From Couchioplanes caeruleus (GTDB lineage: Bacteria; Actinomycetota; Actinomycetes; Mycobacteriales; Micromonosporaceae), in the NCBI RefSeq assembly GCF_023499255.1, contig NZ_CP092183.1, positions 3,530,501 through 3,594,500 on the forward strand: a stretch of DNA of 64,000 nt. Direction: 5' to 3'. How positions within the stretch are numbered: position 1 is the first letter of the stretch; the number at the start of each line of letters is the position of its first letter. The notes beneath the pieces are model-generated. The model made no database searches. It saw nothing but the letters and a program-made list of their open reading frames with translations, and was not told the origin of the DNA. Below, piece after piece: positions 52,394 through 61,596 of this stretch. The position numbers were made by a program, and so were the translations under genes.

Positions 52394-53749
52394 ATGAACG
52401 AAGCCCCTTCCCTGCACGAGCTGGCGACGCGGAAGGCGATGACCCGGCTGCTCCCGGTCATCGGCCTCGCGTACTTCATGTCGTACGTCGACCGCACCAA
52501 CGTCGCCCTCGCCAAGACCGCGCTGGAAGCCGACGTCGGCATCAGCGCCGCCGCGTACGGTCTCGGCGCCGGGCTCTTCTTCGTCAGCTACGCGCTGCTC
52601 GAGGTGCCCAGCAACCTGGTCCTCTACCGCGTCGGCCCCCGGGTGTGGATCACCCGGATCGCGGTGACCTGGGGCGCGGTCTCCGCCGCGATGATGGTCG
52701 TGCAGAACGAGGCGTCGTTCTACGTGCTGCGGCTGCTGCTCGGCGCCGCCGAGGCCGGGCTCTTCCCGGCGCTGATGTACATGGTGACGCTCTGGTTCTC
52801 GCAGAAGCACCGGGTGACCATGGTGGGGCTCATCTACACCGCGCCCTGCATCGCCACCGTCATCGGCGCGCCCATGGGCGGCGCGCTCATGGAGCTGGAC
52901 GGCGCCGGCGGGCTGCAGGGCTGGCAGTGGATGTTCCTGGTCGAGGGCCTCGTGACGATGCTGGTCGGCATCGTCGTCTGGCTCGCCCTGCCCGACCGGC
53001 CGGCCGACGCGTCGTGGCTCACCCCGGCCGAGGCGGCCGTGCTGTCGGAGCGGGCCGTGGCGCACGACGCCCCCTCGGTGACCCGGGTACGCGGCAACCT
53101 GCGCCTCGCCTTCGGCCGCCCGGTGATCGTGCTGCTGGCCGTGGTCTACTTCGTCAACCAGGTGATCATGTCCGGTGTGGGCTTCAACTTCCCGGCCGTC
53201 CTGCAGGAGCTCGGGCTGAAGAGCTCGTTCCTCATCGGGCTCGTGGCCGGTGGCGGCGGCCTCTTCGGGCTGGCCGGGGTGCTGCTCTTCCCGTGGCTGC
53301 AACGCCGGTACGGGCGCGAGATCCTGCTCATCGGCCTCTGCGCCACCGCCACGCTGGTGCTCATGACCGCGTTCCTGCTGTCCGACGACCCGATCTGGCG
53401 CGTCTCCGTGCTCTACCTGTCCAGCGTGTTCGGGTTCGGCACGCTGCCGCTGTTCTGGTCGGTGGCCATGTCACGAATGTCGGGCCTGCTGGCCGCCGCG
53501 GGGCTCGCGTTCATCAACATGCTCGGCATCACCGGCGCCTTCGTCGGGCCGTACGTGTACGGCCAGATCGAGGAGTCCACCGGCAGCCTGTTCGCGCCGT
53601 ACTACACGATCGTCGCGGTCGCGTGCGTCGGCGTCGCGCTCGTCGTGGCGCTGGCCGCGGCGATCCGGCGGGAGGGCCGGCGAGCCGTCGAGGAGCCCAT
53701 GGCCGCCGCTGACGAACCGCTGCCGGCCGCCCCGCCGAAGGCCGGGTGA
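52394..53749 (+). CDS. MFS transporter, anion:cation symporter type
   Basis: 451 residues, 12 helices. Helix 1-2 region YFMSYVDRTNVALAK and the loop LLGAAEAGLFPALMYMVTLWF are marks of the ACS (phthalate/tartrate/hexuronate permease) family, which imports organic anions with protons. It starts the operon MFS - TAP-type hydrolase - serine hydrolase - acyl-CoA ligase, so the imported compound is probably an ester or carboxylate that is hydrolysed and activated as a CoA thioester (inference). GGGAG ribosome site. Confidence 0.92.
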   Translation: MNEAPSLHELATRKAMTRLLPVIGLAYFMSYVDRTNVALAKTALEADVGISAAAYGLGAGLFFVSYALLEVPSNLVLYRVGPRVWITRIAVTWGAVSAAMMVVQNEASFYVLRLLLGAAEAGLFPALMYMVTLWFSQKHRVTMVGLIYTAPCIATVIGAPMGGALMELDGAGGLQGWQWMFLVEGLVTMLVGIVVWLALPDRPADASWLTPAEAAVLSERAVAHDAPSVTRVRGNLRLAFGRPVIVLLAVVYFVNQVIMSGVGFNFPAVLQELGLKSSFLIGLVAGGGGLFGLAGVLLFPWLQRRYGREILLIGLCATATLVLMTAFLLSDDPIWRVSVLYLSSVFGFGTLPLFWSVAMSRMSGLLAAAGLAFINMLGITGAFVGPYVYGQIEESTGSLFAPYYTIVAVACVGVALVVALAAAIRREGRRAVEEPMAAADEPLPAAPPKAG

Positions 53750-54795
53750 GACCCGTGGCTCTCCGCCCGGCCGCCATCGGCGGCGTGGTGTCCGCTCTCC
53801 TGCTGACCCTCCCGGCAGGGCCCGCGTCCGCGGCGGGCTCGATCCGCTGGACGCCGTGCGGCGACGGCTTCCAGTGCGGCACGGTGCCGGTGCCGCTGAG
53901 CTACGACCACCCGCGCGGCACGACGATCACCATCGCGCTGACCCGGCTGCCCGCCACCGACCCGCGGCACCGCATCGGGTCGCTGGTCATCAACCCCGGT
54001 GGGCCGGGCCTGTCGGGCATCGACTTCGCCCGGGCGTACCTGCGCGATCTGCCGGCCGAGCTGCGGGCGCGCTTCGACATCGTCAACTTCGACTCCCGCG
54101 GGCTGAGCGGCAGCACCGCCCTGCGCTGCTACGACACGGCCGCGGAGCGCTTCGCCGCGCTGGCGGCCCGGCTGCGCGGCCATCCGGAGCCCGGCCTCAG
54201 CTACACCGACTTCATCGGTACGGCTCTCGGTGCGATGTGGACGGCGGAGAACTGGCCCGCCTTCGCCACCTTGCTCGCCGGCGTGGAGAAGGGGCGGTGG
54301 TCGCGGGCCGCGCAGGAGAACTACCAGAACCTGTACGAGGGCGAGCCGGGAGTCGCCTGTTCCGACCAGGTCAACCCGCGGTCGTTCCGGACGTGGCAGA
54401 ACGCCGCGGACCGGGCCGAGCGGCAGTACGGCTACTTCGGCCGCATCTACGCCTGGGTGTGGAGCCAGTGCCGCTCCTGGCCCGCGAGCGCGCGACAGGA
54501 CGGCTATCGCGGGCCCTGGACGGCACGGACGCGGGCGCCGGTGCTGATCGTCGGCAACTACTTCGACCCGGCCACCCCGTACGCGGGTGCGGTGGGCGCC
54601 GCCCGGCTGCTGCCGAACTCACGGCTGCTGTCGTACGCGGGCTGGGGCCACGTCGCCTTCCACCTGCGGCACAACGACTGCGTGGACCGCCACGTCATCG
54701 ACTACCTGCGGACCGGCCGCCCGCCGGCGCCCGGCACGGTCTGCCGGCCCGATGCGCCGTTCCCGGTGCCTCCGGCCGGGACGGCGTCGCGATGA
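53746..54795 (+). CDS. TAP-family alpha/beta hydrolase with nucleophile region deleted
   Basis: 349 residues against 480-520 in the tripeptidyl-aminopeptidase family. Signal peptide (ends PASA). The oxyanion region VINPGGPGLSG and FDSRGLSGSTALRC are present, and C-terminal acid and base regions (GNYFDPATPYAGA, GWGHVAFH) remain. Between CYDTAAERF and AALAARLRGHPEPGLSY about 130-150 residues of the family are missing in frame, including the GxSxG elbow, so no catalytic serine is left. The junction is near 54150. GTGA and ATGA overlaps with both neighbours are intact. Probably inactive as a peptidase; a binding role cannot be excluded. Confidence 0.8.
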   Translation: MRPVALRPAAIGGVVSALLLTLPAGPASAAGSIRWTPCGDGFQCGTVPVPLSYDHPRGTTITIALTRLPATDPRHRIGSLVINPGGPGLSGIDFARAYLRDLPAELRARFDIVNFDSRGLSGSTALRCYDTAAERFAALAARLRGHPEPGLSYTDFIGTALGAMWTAENWPAFATLLAGVEKGRWSRAAQENYQNLYEGEPGVACSDQVNPRSFRTWQNAADRAERQYGYFGRIYAWVWSQCRSWPASARQDGYRGPWTARTRAPVLIVGNYFDPATPYAGAVGAARLLPNSRLLSYAGWGHVAFHLRHNDCVDRHVIDYLRTGRPPAPGTVCRPDAPFPVPPAGTASR

Positions 54796-56021
54796 ACGTG
54801 GCGGTCGACGCCGAGCCGGAGGACCTCGGCCTGGACCCCGGCCGGCTGCGCGCGATCGACCGGCACTTCGGTCGCTACGTGGCCGAGGGGCTGCTGCCGG
54901 GCTGGCAGATCGTGGTGACCCGGCACGGCCGGATCGTGCACAGCAGCGTCCACGGCCGGCGGGACGTGGCGACGGGAGCGCCGGTCGAGCCCGACACGCT
55001 CTGGCGGATCTACTCGATGACCAAACCCGTCACCTCGGTCGCCGCGATGACGCTGTGGGAGGAGGGCCGGTTCGAGCTGACCGACGAGATCAGCCGGTGG
55101 CTGCCGGCCTTCGCCGACGTGCGGGTGTACGACCGGGGGTCCGCGCTCAAGCCGTACACGGTGCCGGCGACCGAGCCCATCCGCGTGTGGCATCTGCTGA
55201 CCCACACGGCCGGGCTCACGTACGGCTTCATGCACACGTCGGTGGTGGACCGGCTGTACCGGGAGGCCGTACCGGGCCTGGACGCCGGGCTGCTGGACCT
55301 CGCGACCGCCTGTGACCGGTACGCCGAGCTGCCCCTGCTCTTCCAGCCGGGCACCGCCTGGGGCTACTCGGTCGCCACCGACGTCCTGGCCCGGCTGGTC
55401 GAGGTGGTGGCCGGCCAGGACTTCGACAGCGTGCTGCGGGAACGGGTCTTCGCGCCGCTGGGCATGACCGGTGTCCGGCGCTGGGCCCAGGGATCCGACG
55501 CCGGCCGGCTCGCCACGCTCTACGTGCCCGACCCCGTCACCGGCCGGGTCACCCCCGACCCGGCGACGGGTGACGCGGCCCTCGCGCCGCCCGCCATGCG
55601 CGCCGGGGGCCACGGGCTGATCTGCACCGCGGACGACTACCACCGCTTCACCCAGATGCTGCTCAACGAGGGGCACCTGGACGGCAGCCGCGTCCTCGGC
55701 CCGCGCACCGTACGGCTGATGACCCGCAACCACCTGCCCGGCGGCCGCGATCTCGGCGCGCTGTCGACCGGCGGCTTCGCGGAGACGACGTTCGACGGGG
55801 TGGGCTTCGGCCTGGGCTTCGCGGTCGTCCAGGACCCCGTGCCCGGCCGCCGGTCCGGCAACGCCGGCGAGTACCACTGGGGCGGGATGGCGAGCACCGG
55901 CTTCTGGGTGGACCCGAAGGACCGGGTGACGGCGCTGTTCTTCAGCCAGCTCATGCCGTCGAGCACGTATCCGCTGAGGCAGCGGCTGAACCAGCTGGTG
56001 TACGCGGCGCTGGTGGACTGA
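54792..56021 (+). CDS. Class C beta-lactamase-like serine hydrolase (EstB type)
   Basis: 409 residues, no signal peptide. SxxK nucleophile in YSMTKPV (near 76), HLLTHTAGLTYGF, a YSV in the position of the Tyr-x-Asn motif, and C-terminal HWGGMASTGFWVDP in place of KTG. This is the esterase/transpeptidase-like branch of the beta-lactamase fold, usually cytoplasmic esterases or beta-lactone/amide hydrolases. In this operon it may cleave the imported compound before CoA activation. Confidence 0.88.
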   Translation: MNVAVDAEPEDLGLDPGRLRAIDRHFGRYVAEGLLPGWQIVVTRHGRIVHSSVHGRRDVATGAPVEPDTLWRIYSMTKPVTSVAAMTLWEEGRFELTDEISRWLPAFADVRVYDRGSALKPYTVPATEPIRVWHLLTHTAGLTYGFMHTSVVDRLYREAVPGLDAGLLDLATACDRYAELPLLFQPGTAWGYSVATDVLARLVEVVAGQDFDSVLRERVFAPLGMTGVRRWAQGSDAGRLATLYVPDPVTGRVTPDPATGDAALAPPAMRAGGHGLICTADDYHRFTQMLLNEGHLDGSRVLGPRTVRLMTRNHLPGGRDLGALSTGGFAETTFDGVGFGLGFAVVQDPVPGRRSGNAGEYHWGGMASTGFWVDPKDRVTALFFSQLMPSSTYPLRQRLNQLVYAALVD

Positions 56022-56039
56022 GAGCGGCGAGGAGAATTG

Positions 56040-57653
56040 ATGCGCGGCCTGATGCAGCAGTCACCCCTGACCGTGCCCGTCCTGATGAGAAGGGTGGAGC
56101 GGCTCTTCGGGCACAAGCGCGTCATCACCGCGACGGCGGCCGGCGAGGTCGTCGCGACGTGGGCCGACGTGGTCGCCCGCGCGCGGAGACTCGCCGCCGT
56201 GTTCGATGCGCTGCACGTCCCGCACCAGGGCCGGGTCGGCACCTTCGGCTGGAACTCCCAGCGGCACGTGGAGCTCTACCTCGCCGCGCCGGGCAGCGGC
56301 CGGGTCCTGCACACCCTCAACCACCGGCTGTTCGCCGAGGAGATCGTCCACATCGTCAACGACGCGGCCGACGACGTGCTGTTCGTCGACCGCTCGCTCA
56401 TGCCGCGGGTGTGGCCGCTGGTCGACCGGCTGCCGACCGTACGCCGGGTCGTGGTGCTGGACGACGGCGGCCGCGCGGACCTGCCGGCCGATCCGCGCCT
56501 CGCCGACTACGAGGAGCTGCTTTCCGGCGTACGCGAAACAGCGCTGCCCGCCGCGGTGGAGGAGGACGACGCGGCCAGCCTCTGCTACACCTCGGGCACC
56601 ACGGGACTGCCGAAGGGCGTGCTCTACAGCCACCGGTCGATCGTGCTGCACGCGCTGATGCTGCTGGGCGTGGACACCTTCGCCATCTCCGAGCGCGACG
56701 TCGTCATGCCGATCGTGCCGATGTTCCACGTCAACGCATGGGGGCTGCCGTACGCGGCCATGCTCGCCGGCTCGGACCTGGTGCTGCCCGGCCCGGCCAT
56801 GACCCCGCCGGAGCTGATCGGGCAGATGGCGAGGCACCAGGTGACGTTCTCGGCCGCCGTCGCCACGATCTGGCGCGGGCTGCAGCCGCTGCTCGGCACG
56901 GCGGACCTGAGCAGCCTGCGGATGGTGGTCTCGGGCGGCGGTGCCCTGCCCGGCACGCTGTCGAAGGCCTGGCAGGACGGCGCCGGGATCCCGCTGACCA
57001 ACGCGTGGGGGATGACCGAGACCAGCCCGGTCGTGACCTGCGCGCGGCTGGCGACCCACCACGACGGCCTCGACGCCGACGCGCGCCGTGAGGTGCTGCG
57101 CAAGCCCGGGCCGCCGCTGCCGCTCACCGAGATCCGGATCGTCGACGAGGCGGGCGCGCTCGTGGAACGGGCCGGGGCGGCGGGGGAGCTGCAGGCGTCC
57201 GGACCGACCGTGGCCTCGGCGTACTTCGGCGCCGAACCGTCACCGAATTCGTTCACCATCGACGGCTGGCTGCGCACCGGCGACGTGGGCGCCGTCAACC
57301 CCTACGGCTACCTGGAGATCATCGACCGGACGAAGGACATGGTGAAGTCGGGCGGCGAGTGGATCTCCTCGGTCCAGCTGGAGAACGAGATCATGGCGTA
57401 CCCCGCGGTGCACGAGGCCGCCGTCATCGCGGTGGGTGACGAGCGCTGGGGGGAGCGGCCGCTGGCCTGCGTCGTGCTCGTACCCGGCCGGTCGCTCGAC
57501 GTGCAGGACCTGCGCGACCACCTCGCCGCGTCGGTCGCGTCGTGGTGGATCCCCGAGAGGATCATCGTCGTGGACGAGATCCCCAAGACGGCCACCGGGA
57601 AGTTCTCCAAGGTGTCGCTGCGGGCCCTGGTGCAGGCCCGTGAGGCGGGATAG
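56040..57653 (+). CDS. Fatty acid/carboxylate-CoA ligase
   Basis: 537 residues; ATG 56040 follows GGAGA by 5 bases. ANL motifs: CYTSGTTGLPKGV (near 183), MFHVNAWGLPYA, NAWGMTETSP, LRTGDVG, IDRTKDMVKSGGEWIS and the catalytic lysine in PKTATGKFSK. NHRLFAEEIVHIVNDA is typical of the medium/long-chain AlkK-type group. It makes acyl-CoA for beta-oxidation or biosynthesis. Last gene of the MFS operon, 18 bases after the serine hydrolase. Confidence 0.9.
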   Translation: MRGLMQQSPLTVPVLMRRVERLFGHKRVITATAAGEVVATWADVVARARRLAAVFDALHVPHQGRVGTFGWNSQRHVELYLAAPGSGRVLHTLNHRLFAEEIVHIVNDAADDVLFVDRSLMPRVWPLVDRLPTVRRVVVLDDGGRADLPADPRLADYEELLSGVRETALPAAVEEDDAASLCYTSGTTGLPKGVLYSHRSIVLHALMLLGVDTFAISERDVVMPIVPMFHVNAWGLPYAAMLAGSDLVLPGPAMTPPELIGQMARHQVTFSAAVATIWRGLQPLLGTADLSSLRMVVSGGGALPGTLSKAWQDGAGIPLTNAWGMTETSPVVTCARLATHHDGLDADARREVLRKPGPPLPLTEIRIVDEAGALVERAGAAGELQASGPTVASAYFGAEPSPNSFTIDGWLRTGDVGAVNPYGYLEIIDRTKDMVKSGGEWISSVQLENEIMAYPAVHEAAVIAVGDERWGERPLACVVLVPGRSLDVQDLRDHLAASVASWWIPERIIVVDEIPKTATGKFSKVSLRALVQAREAG

Positions 57654-57670
57654 GGACGCCGGCCGCCCGC

Positions 57671-57687
57671 TTGCCGACGGTCGGCAA
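57671..57687. terminator. Short GC hairpin between convergent genes
   Basis: TTGCCGA-CGG-TCGGCAA, a perfect 7-base stem, lies between the ends of the ligase gene and the USP gene. It probably works as a bidirectional terminator; no T-run follows, as is common at high GC. Confidence 0.45.
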
Positions 57688-57697
57688 TGGCGCGGGG

Positions 57698-58213
57698 TCA
57701 GGCCCAGGGTGCGGTGACGGTGCCGGTCTGGCGGCCGTACCGGGACGGGCGCGGCTCGGCCTCCGCGGGGATCACGAGCACCGGGCAGGTCGCGCGCTGC
57801 ACACAGCGGTGGCTGACGGAGCCGAGCAGCAGTCCCGCGACGGTGCCGCGGGCGGGGCCGCCCAGGGCGAGCAGCTGCGCCGACCGCGCGGCCCTGAGCA
57901 GCTCGTCGGCCGGGCGGCCGCGGAGCACGCGGGGCCGGATCGGCGCCGACGGCCCGTAGCGGCGGGCCACCTCGACGAGCGTGTCGAGCAGCATCCGTTC
58001 GGTGTCGGCGGCGAGGTCGTCGCCGGTGGACATGGCCGCCGCCGCCCACTCGGCCCCGTACGAGTACGTCGGCTGCGCTCTCCAGACCGACACGGCCTCG
58101 ACCTCCGCGCCGCTGCGGTCGGCCAGCCGCAGCGCCCCTCGCAGGGCGGCCTTGGAGCCGGGTGAGCCGTCGACGCCGACGACGATGGGGTCCTGCCGGC
58201 CCGGGTAGCGCAT
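57698..58213 (-). CDS. Universal stress protein (single UspA domain)
   Basis: 171 residues. VVGVDGSPGS opening and a nucleotide loop GGPARGTVAGLLLGSVSHRC, which keeps the G-x9-G-S part while the usual first glycine pair is altered. It has one domain only, unlike the protein at 2964-3866. The C-terminus carries an extra basic tail. It is likely an ATP-binding stress protein. Confidence 0.85.
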   Translation of the reverse strand: MRYPGRQDPIVVGVDGSPGSKAALRGALRLADRSGAEVEAVSVWRAQPTYSYGAEWAAAAMSTGDDLAADTERMLLDTLVEVARRYGPSAPIRPRVLRGRPADELLRAARSAQLLALGGPARGTVAGLLLGSVSHRCVQRATCPVLVIPAEAEPRPSRYGRQTGTVTAPWA

Positions 58214-58304
58214 CGCGGAGCCTCCTCACCGATCTGCCACCCAGCCTTCCCCGTGCGGCGGGTCCGGCGACAGGGTGGCCGGCGGCGAACGGGGGGACCG
58301 CAGA

Positions 58305-58321
58305 TTGCCGGTCATCGGCAA
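58305..58321. terminator. Short hairpin downstream of the PucR gene
   Basis: TTGCCG-GTCAT-CGGCAA, a 6-base perfect stem, lies just past the stop of the PucR-type gene and 92 bases before the USP start. It shares its stem sequence with the hairpin at 57671-57687. Confidence 0.35.
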
Positions 58322-58348
58322 GAGGGCGGCGCCCGCCGGGGCGCGGGG

Positions 58349-59536
58349 TCAGGCCGGATGCGGGACCGGTTTCTGCGGCCACTCGAGCGCCCGGGCGCCC
58401 AGCACCGCCGCCTGCAGGGTGAAGCGGTGCGCGGGGTCGGACGGGCTGTAGCCGGTCAGGTCCTTGATGCGCTGCAGACGGTAGGTCACCGTCCGGACGG
58501 AGACGTGGATGCGCCGGGCGGTGTCCGTCGCGACGCCGCCGGTGTCGAAGTACGCCTGCAGCGTGCCCAGCAGCGGCTCGGCTCCGCCGCGGGCCTGCTC
58601 GAGCGGGCTGAGCACCGCCTGGACCAGCTCGGCGATCGCGGGCTGGTCGCGCAGCAGCACGCGGTAGATGAGCAGGTCCCGGGCGTTGACGACGGGTGCC
58701 TCGAGCCGCAGCCGCGTCGCCATGGTCAGGGCCTCGCGGGCCTCCTCGTACGAGCGGGCGATGCCGTACAGCCCGCTGTGCGGCCGGCCGACGGCGACCC
58801 GCCACGGCCGCCCGCGGGGCAGCCGGCGCAGCTCGTCGTGCATCAGCCGGCCCAGGGCGGCGGGTGTCGTACGGCCGGGGTCGCCGTCCGCCGGCGCGAG
58901 CACCACGAGCAGGCCCTCCTTGGTGGCCACGAGCACGTCCCGGTCGCCCATCCGGTTGAAGATCACCGCCTCGAGCGCGGTGATCGCCGTCTCGGTGTCG
59001 GGCAGCCGCCGGCTCGGCGCGGCCAGGGCGACCTGGTGGGACCGGGCCAGGTCCAGGCCGAACGGCTCGGCCCGGTCCACCAGCGCGCCGGGGTCGGAGT
59101 CGCCGCGCAGCAGATCGTCCACCAGCTCACGGCGCAGAGCCTCCTCGCGACGCACGAGGTCCCGCCGCGCCTGGGCGTACCCCTCGGCGAGCGTCGCCAC
59201 CGCGTCGTCGATCACCTGCAGCACGGCCGAGGCGGCGGCCCGGACCGCCTCCCGGTCCCGGCTGCGGACGACGGCGGGAAGGTCCTGCCAGAGCCGGCGG
59301 GCCGCGGAGAGGTACAGCTGCACCGCCCGGCCGGCCGAGATGCCCTGCTCCGCGGCGCGGCGCCCGAGGGTCTCCACGGCCTCCAGCTCGGCCCGCTTCG
59401 GGCGGCGGCCGGTGATCGCCGCGTCGGCGATCAGCGGGAGGTAGTCACCGAGCAGCTCCACCGGCACGCCACCGGCGTCCCGGCTGGCCCCCGCGGCGAC
59501 CTCGCTGAGCCACCGGTCGTCGGACGGTTCTCCCAT
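58349..59536 (-). CDS. PucR/CdaR-type transcriptional regulator
   Basis: 395 residues, ATG 59536. Helical N-terminal region (about 1-125), the GGDEF-like PucR domain (AVIFNRMGDRDVLVATKEGLLVVLAP; YGIARSYEEAREAL) and the C-terminal PucR helix-turn-helix (ATDTARRIHVSVRTVTYRLQRIKDLTGY). No GAF domain, unlike the protein at 50480. The target is unknown; an upstream 337-base gap is probably its promoter region. Confidence 0.9.
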   Translation of the reverse strand: MGEPSDDRWLSEVAAGASRDAGGVPVELLGDYLPLIADAAITGRRPKRAELEAVETLGRRAAEQGISAGRAVQLYLSAARRLWQDLPAVVRSRDREAVRAAASAVLQVIDDAVATLAEGYAQARRDLVRREEALRRELVDDLLRGDSDPGALVDRAEPFGLDLARSHQVALAAPSRRLPDTETAITALEAVIFNRMGDRDVLVATKEGLLVVLAPADGDPGRTTPAALGRLMHDELRRLPRGRPWRVAVGRPHSGLYGIARSYEEAREALTMATRLRLEAPVVNARDLLIYRVLLRDQPAIAELVQAVLSPLEQARGGAEPLLGTLQAYFDTGGVATDTARRIHVSVRTVTYRLQRIKDLTGYSPSDPAHRFTLQAAVLGARALEWPQKPVPHPA

Positions 59537-59873
59537 GCCCGGAACCTCATCTCTGCCGTGAACGGCGGCCGGCGCCGCCCGTGCCCCTACGGGCAAGAAG
59601 TTACGCGGGTGCGGACGCGCCGCGTGGTTACTGTGCCGCAAACGCGGAGTCACCGGGCGGGAGGGGCCGCCGTGACGGTGGTGCGCCGGCTCCGGGACAC
59701 CCGCCGACCTCGAGGCTCGGCGGGAATTCCGCCCGCCCCGCGCCTGCCTCAGAGCGGGCGGCTGGCACGTGCCGGACGGCCGCCCCGCCGGGCCCTTCGG
59801 CCGTTGAGCCGCCGCCGCCGCCGCGCGGAAAGACTCGGGGCAGCGGTCTGTCCGGGCCGGAGGGGGAGCAGCG
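59537..59873. other. Intergenic region, nothing identified
   Basis: 337 bases between the divergent PucR-type gene and the flavodoxin-like gene. It must contain promoters for both. A GTTAC element occurs at two places (near 59599 and 59627), but I could not assign a promoter or operator. Frames through it have shadow-like, arginine-rich composition. Confidence 0.35.
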
Positions 59874-60383
59874 ATGACTGTGCTGGTCGCGTACGGATCA
59901 ACCGGCGGGTCGACCGCCGAGACTGCCGGCTGGATAGCCGACGAGCTCGGGGCCGCCGGGCTCGGCACCCGGCTCGTCGCGGCCGGCGCGGTGGACGATG
60001 TGGACGGTTACGAAGCCCTCGTGCTGGGCGCCGCGATGTACGCGGCCGGCTGGCACACCGATGCCCGCAGGTTCGCCAGACGGTTCGCCGGCCGGTTCGC
60101 GGGCCGTCCGGTCTGGCTGTTCAGCAGCGGGCCGCTCGACCACACCGCCGACGACAGCGAGCTGCCACCGAACCGTCAGGCCGAGGTGGCGATGCGGTTG
60201 CTCCAGGCGCGCGGGCACGTGACGTTCGGCGGGCGGCTGTCCGCCGAGGCGCACGGCTGGCTCGGTCTGCTGGCACGCCGGATGGAGCACGACGGTCATT
60301 CCGGCGACTTCCGCAACCCGGACCGGGTACGGGCCTGGGCGCGCGGCATCGCCGCCGAGATCACGTCGGCCCGGACCGGGTGA
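59874..60383 (+). CDS. Flavodoxin-domain protein
   Basis: 169 residues. Opens VLVAYGSTGGSTAETA, the flavodoxin phosphate-binding loop (x-S/T-x-x-G-S-T) for FMN, followed by VDGYEALVLGAAMYAAGW and WLFSSGPL. It resembles protoporphyrinogen-oxidase-type HemG/flavodoxin proteins common in actinobacteria. It probably acts as an electron carrier or menaquinone-linked reductase. It converges on the ROK regulator gene with a 23-base overlap. Confidence 0.85.
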   Translation: MTVLVAYGSTGGSTAETAGWIADELGAAGLGTRLVAAGAVDDVDGYEALVLGAAMYAAGWHTDARRFARRFAGRFAGRPVWLFSSGPLDHTADDSELPPNRQAEVAMRLLQARGHVTFGGRLSAEAHGWLGLLARRMEHDGHSGDFRNPDRVRAWARGIAAEITSARTG

Positions 60384-61575
60384 GGCCGCCGGCCCGGTCC
60401 AGGACGAGGTCCCGGGCGGCGCTCAGCCCGGAGGCCAGCCCGCCGAGCAGCACGGCGTCGGTGCCCAGCGTGGACACCTCGATCCGGGGCGGGTCCAGCG
60501 CGACCAGGCTGCGGAGCCGCTCCAGCAGCGGGCCGGTGAACAGGTCGCCGGCGTGGCCGCCGACGCCGCCGCCGAGCACGACGAGCTCGGGGTCCAGGAC
60601 CGCGGTCACCCCGGCCAGCGCGCGGCCCAGGTGGTCGATCTCGCGCTGCACCGTCCGCACGGCCGCCTCGTCACCGGCGCGGGCGGCGTCGAGCACGTCC
60701 TTGGCGGTGACCCCGTCCTGCATGCCGAGCCGCCGGGACGTCGCGACCAGCGCGCCGGCCGACGCGACCGACTCGAACATGCCGCGCTGGCGGGTGCCGG
60801 GCCGGTCCAGCAGCGGGTCGCCGTCGCCGACGGGCAGGTAGCCGATCTCACCGGCGGCGCCGCGGAAACCGCGGTACAGCTTGCCGTCGATCACGATGCC
60901 CATGCCGGTGCCCGTGCCGATCGACACGTAGACGAAGTGCCGCACGTCGCGGCCCAGGCCGTACGTGGCCTCACCGATCGCGGCGAGATCGGCGTCGTTC
61001 TCCACCACGTACGTGGCCCCGGCGACGTCGGCCAGCCGAGCCACGCTGTCGCGCCGTTCCCAGCCGGGCAGGTTCGGCGCCAGGTGCAGCGAACCGCTCG
61101 TCTTGTCGTGGATGCCCGGCGTGCCGAACACGGCTAGCGTGATGTCGGCCCGCTTGATGCCCGCCGCGCCGGCCAGCTCGTCGGCGAGCCGGGTCAGCTG
61201 GGCGACGAGATCGCGGTTGCGGACCCCGTGGGACGGCTCCTCCTTGCGCGCCACGATGTCGCCGACCAGGTCGGCCAGGGCCGTCCGGACGAAGGCGCGG
61301 CCGATGTCGACGGCCAGCACGTACCCGGCTTCCGGGCGGGGCTCGTACAGCAGCGCGGAGCGCCCCGCCGGGCCGGCCCGCAGCCCGACCTGACGCAGCA
61401 GCCCCGCGTCCTCGAGGTTGTTCAGGGCGACCGCGACGGTGGGCTTCGACAGCCCGGTGATCCGGGCGAGCTCCGGGCGGGACGCCTTGCCGAGCCGGAA
61501 GACCTCCGCGAACACGGCGCGCTCGTTCATCACCCGGAGAACCGCCGTCGTACTGGCCGTCGCGCTGTTCTGCAC
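60361..61575 (-). CDS. ROK-family transcriptional regulator (XylR-like)
   Basis: 404 residues from GTG 61575; ATG 61632 is possible but would place the operator repeats inside the coding region. N-terminal winged helix-turn-helix (about 18-70: RPELARITGLSKPTVAVALNNLEDAGLL) and a ROK sugar-kinase fold: LAVDIGRAFV phosphate loop, VENDADLAAIGEATYGLG, YVSIGTGTGMGIVIDGKLYRG, GAAGEIGYLP. The zinc cysteine cluster of catalytic ROK kinases is not seen, as in many regulators. It is divergent from a xylose/ribose-type importer and is its likely sugar-responsive repressor. Confidence 0.88.
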   Translation of the reverse strand: MQNSATASTTAVLRVMNERAVFAEVFRLGKASRPELARITGLSKPTVAVALNNLEDAGLLRQVGLRAGPAGRSALLYEPRPEAGYVLAVDIGRAFVRTALADLVGDIVARKEEPSHGVRNRDLVAQLTRLADELAGAAGIKRADITLAVFGTPGIHDKTSGSLHLAPNLPGWERRDSVARLADVAGATYVVENDADLAAIGEATYGLGRDVRHFVYVSIGTGTGMGIVIDGKLYRGFRGAAGEIGYLPVGDGDPLLDRPGTRQRGMFESVASAGALVATSRRLGMQDGVTAKDVLDAARAGDEAAVRTVQREIDHLGRALAGVTAVLDPELVVLGGGVGGHAGDLFTGPLLERLRSLVALDPPRIEVSTLGTDAVLLGGLASGLSAARDLVLDRAGGLTRSGPT

Positions 61576-61596
61576 GTCATCAGGCTGCCACAGGCG

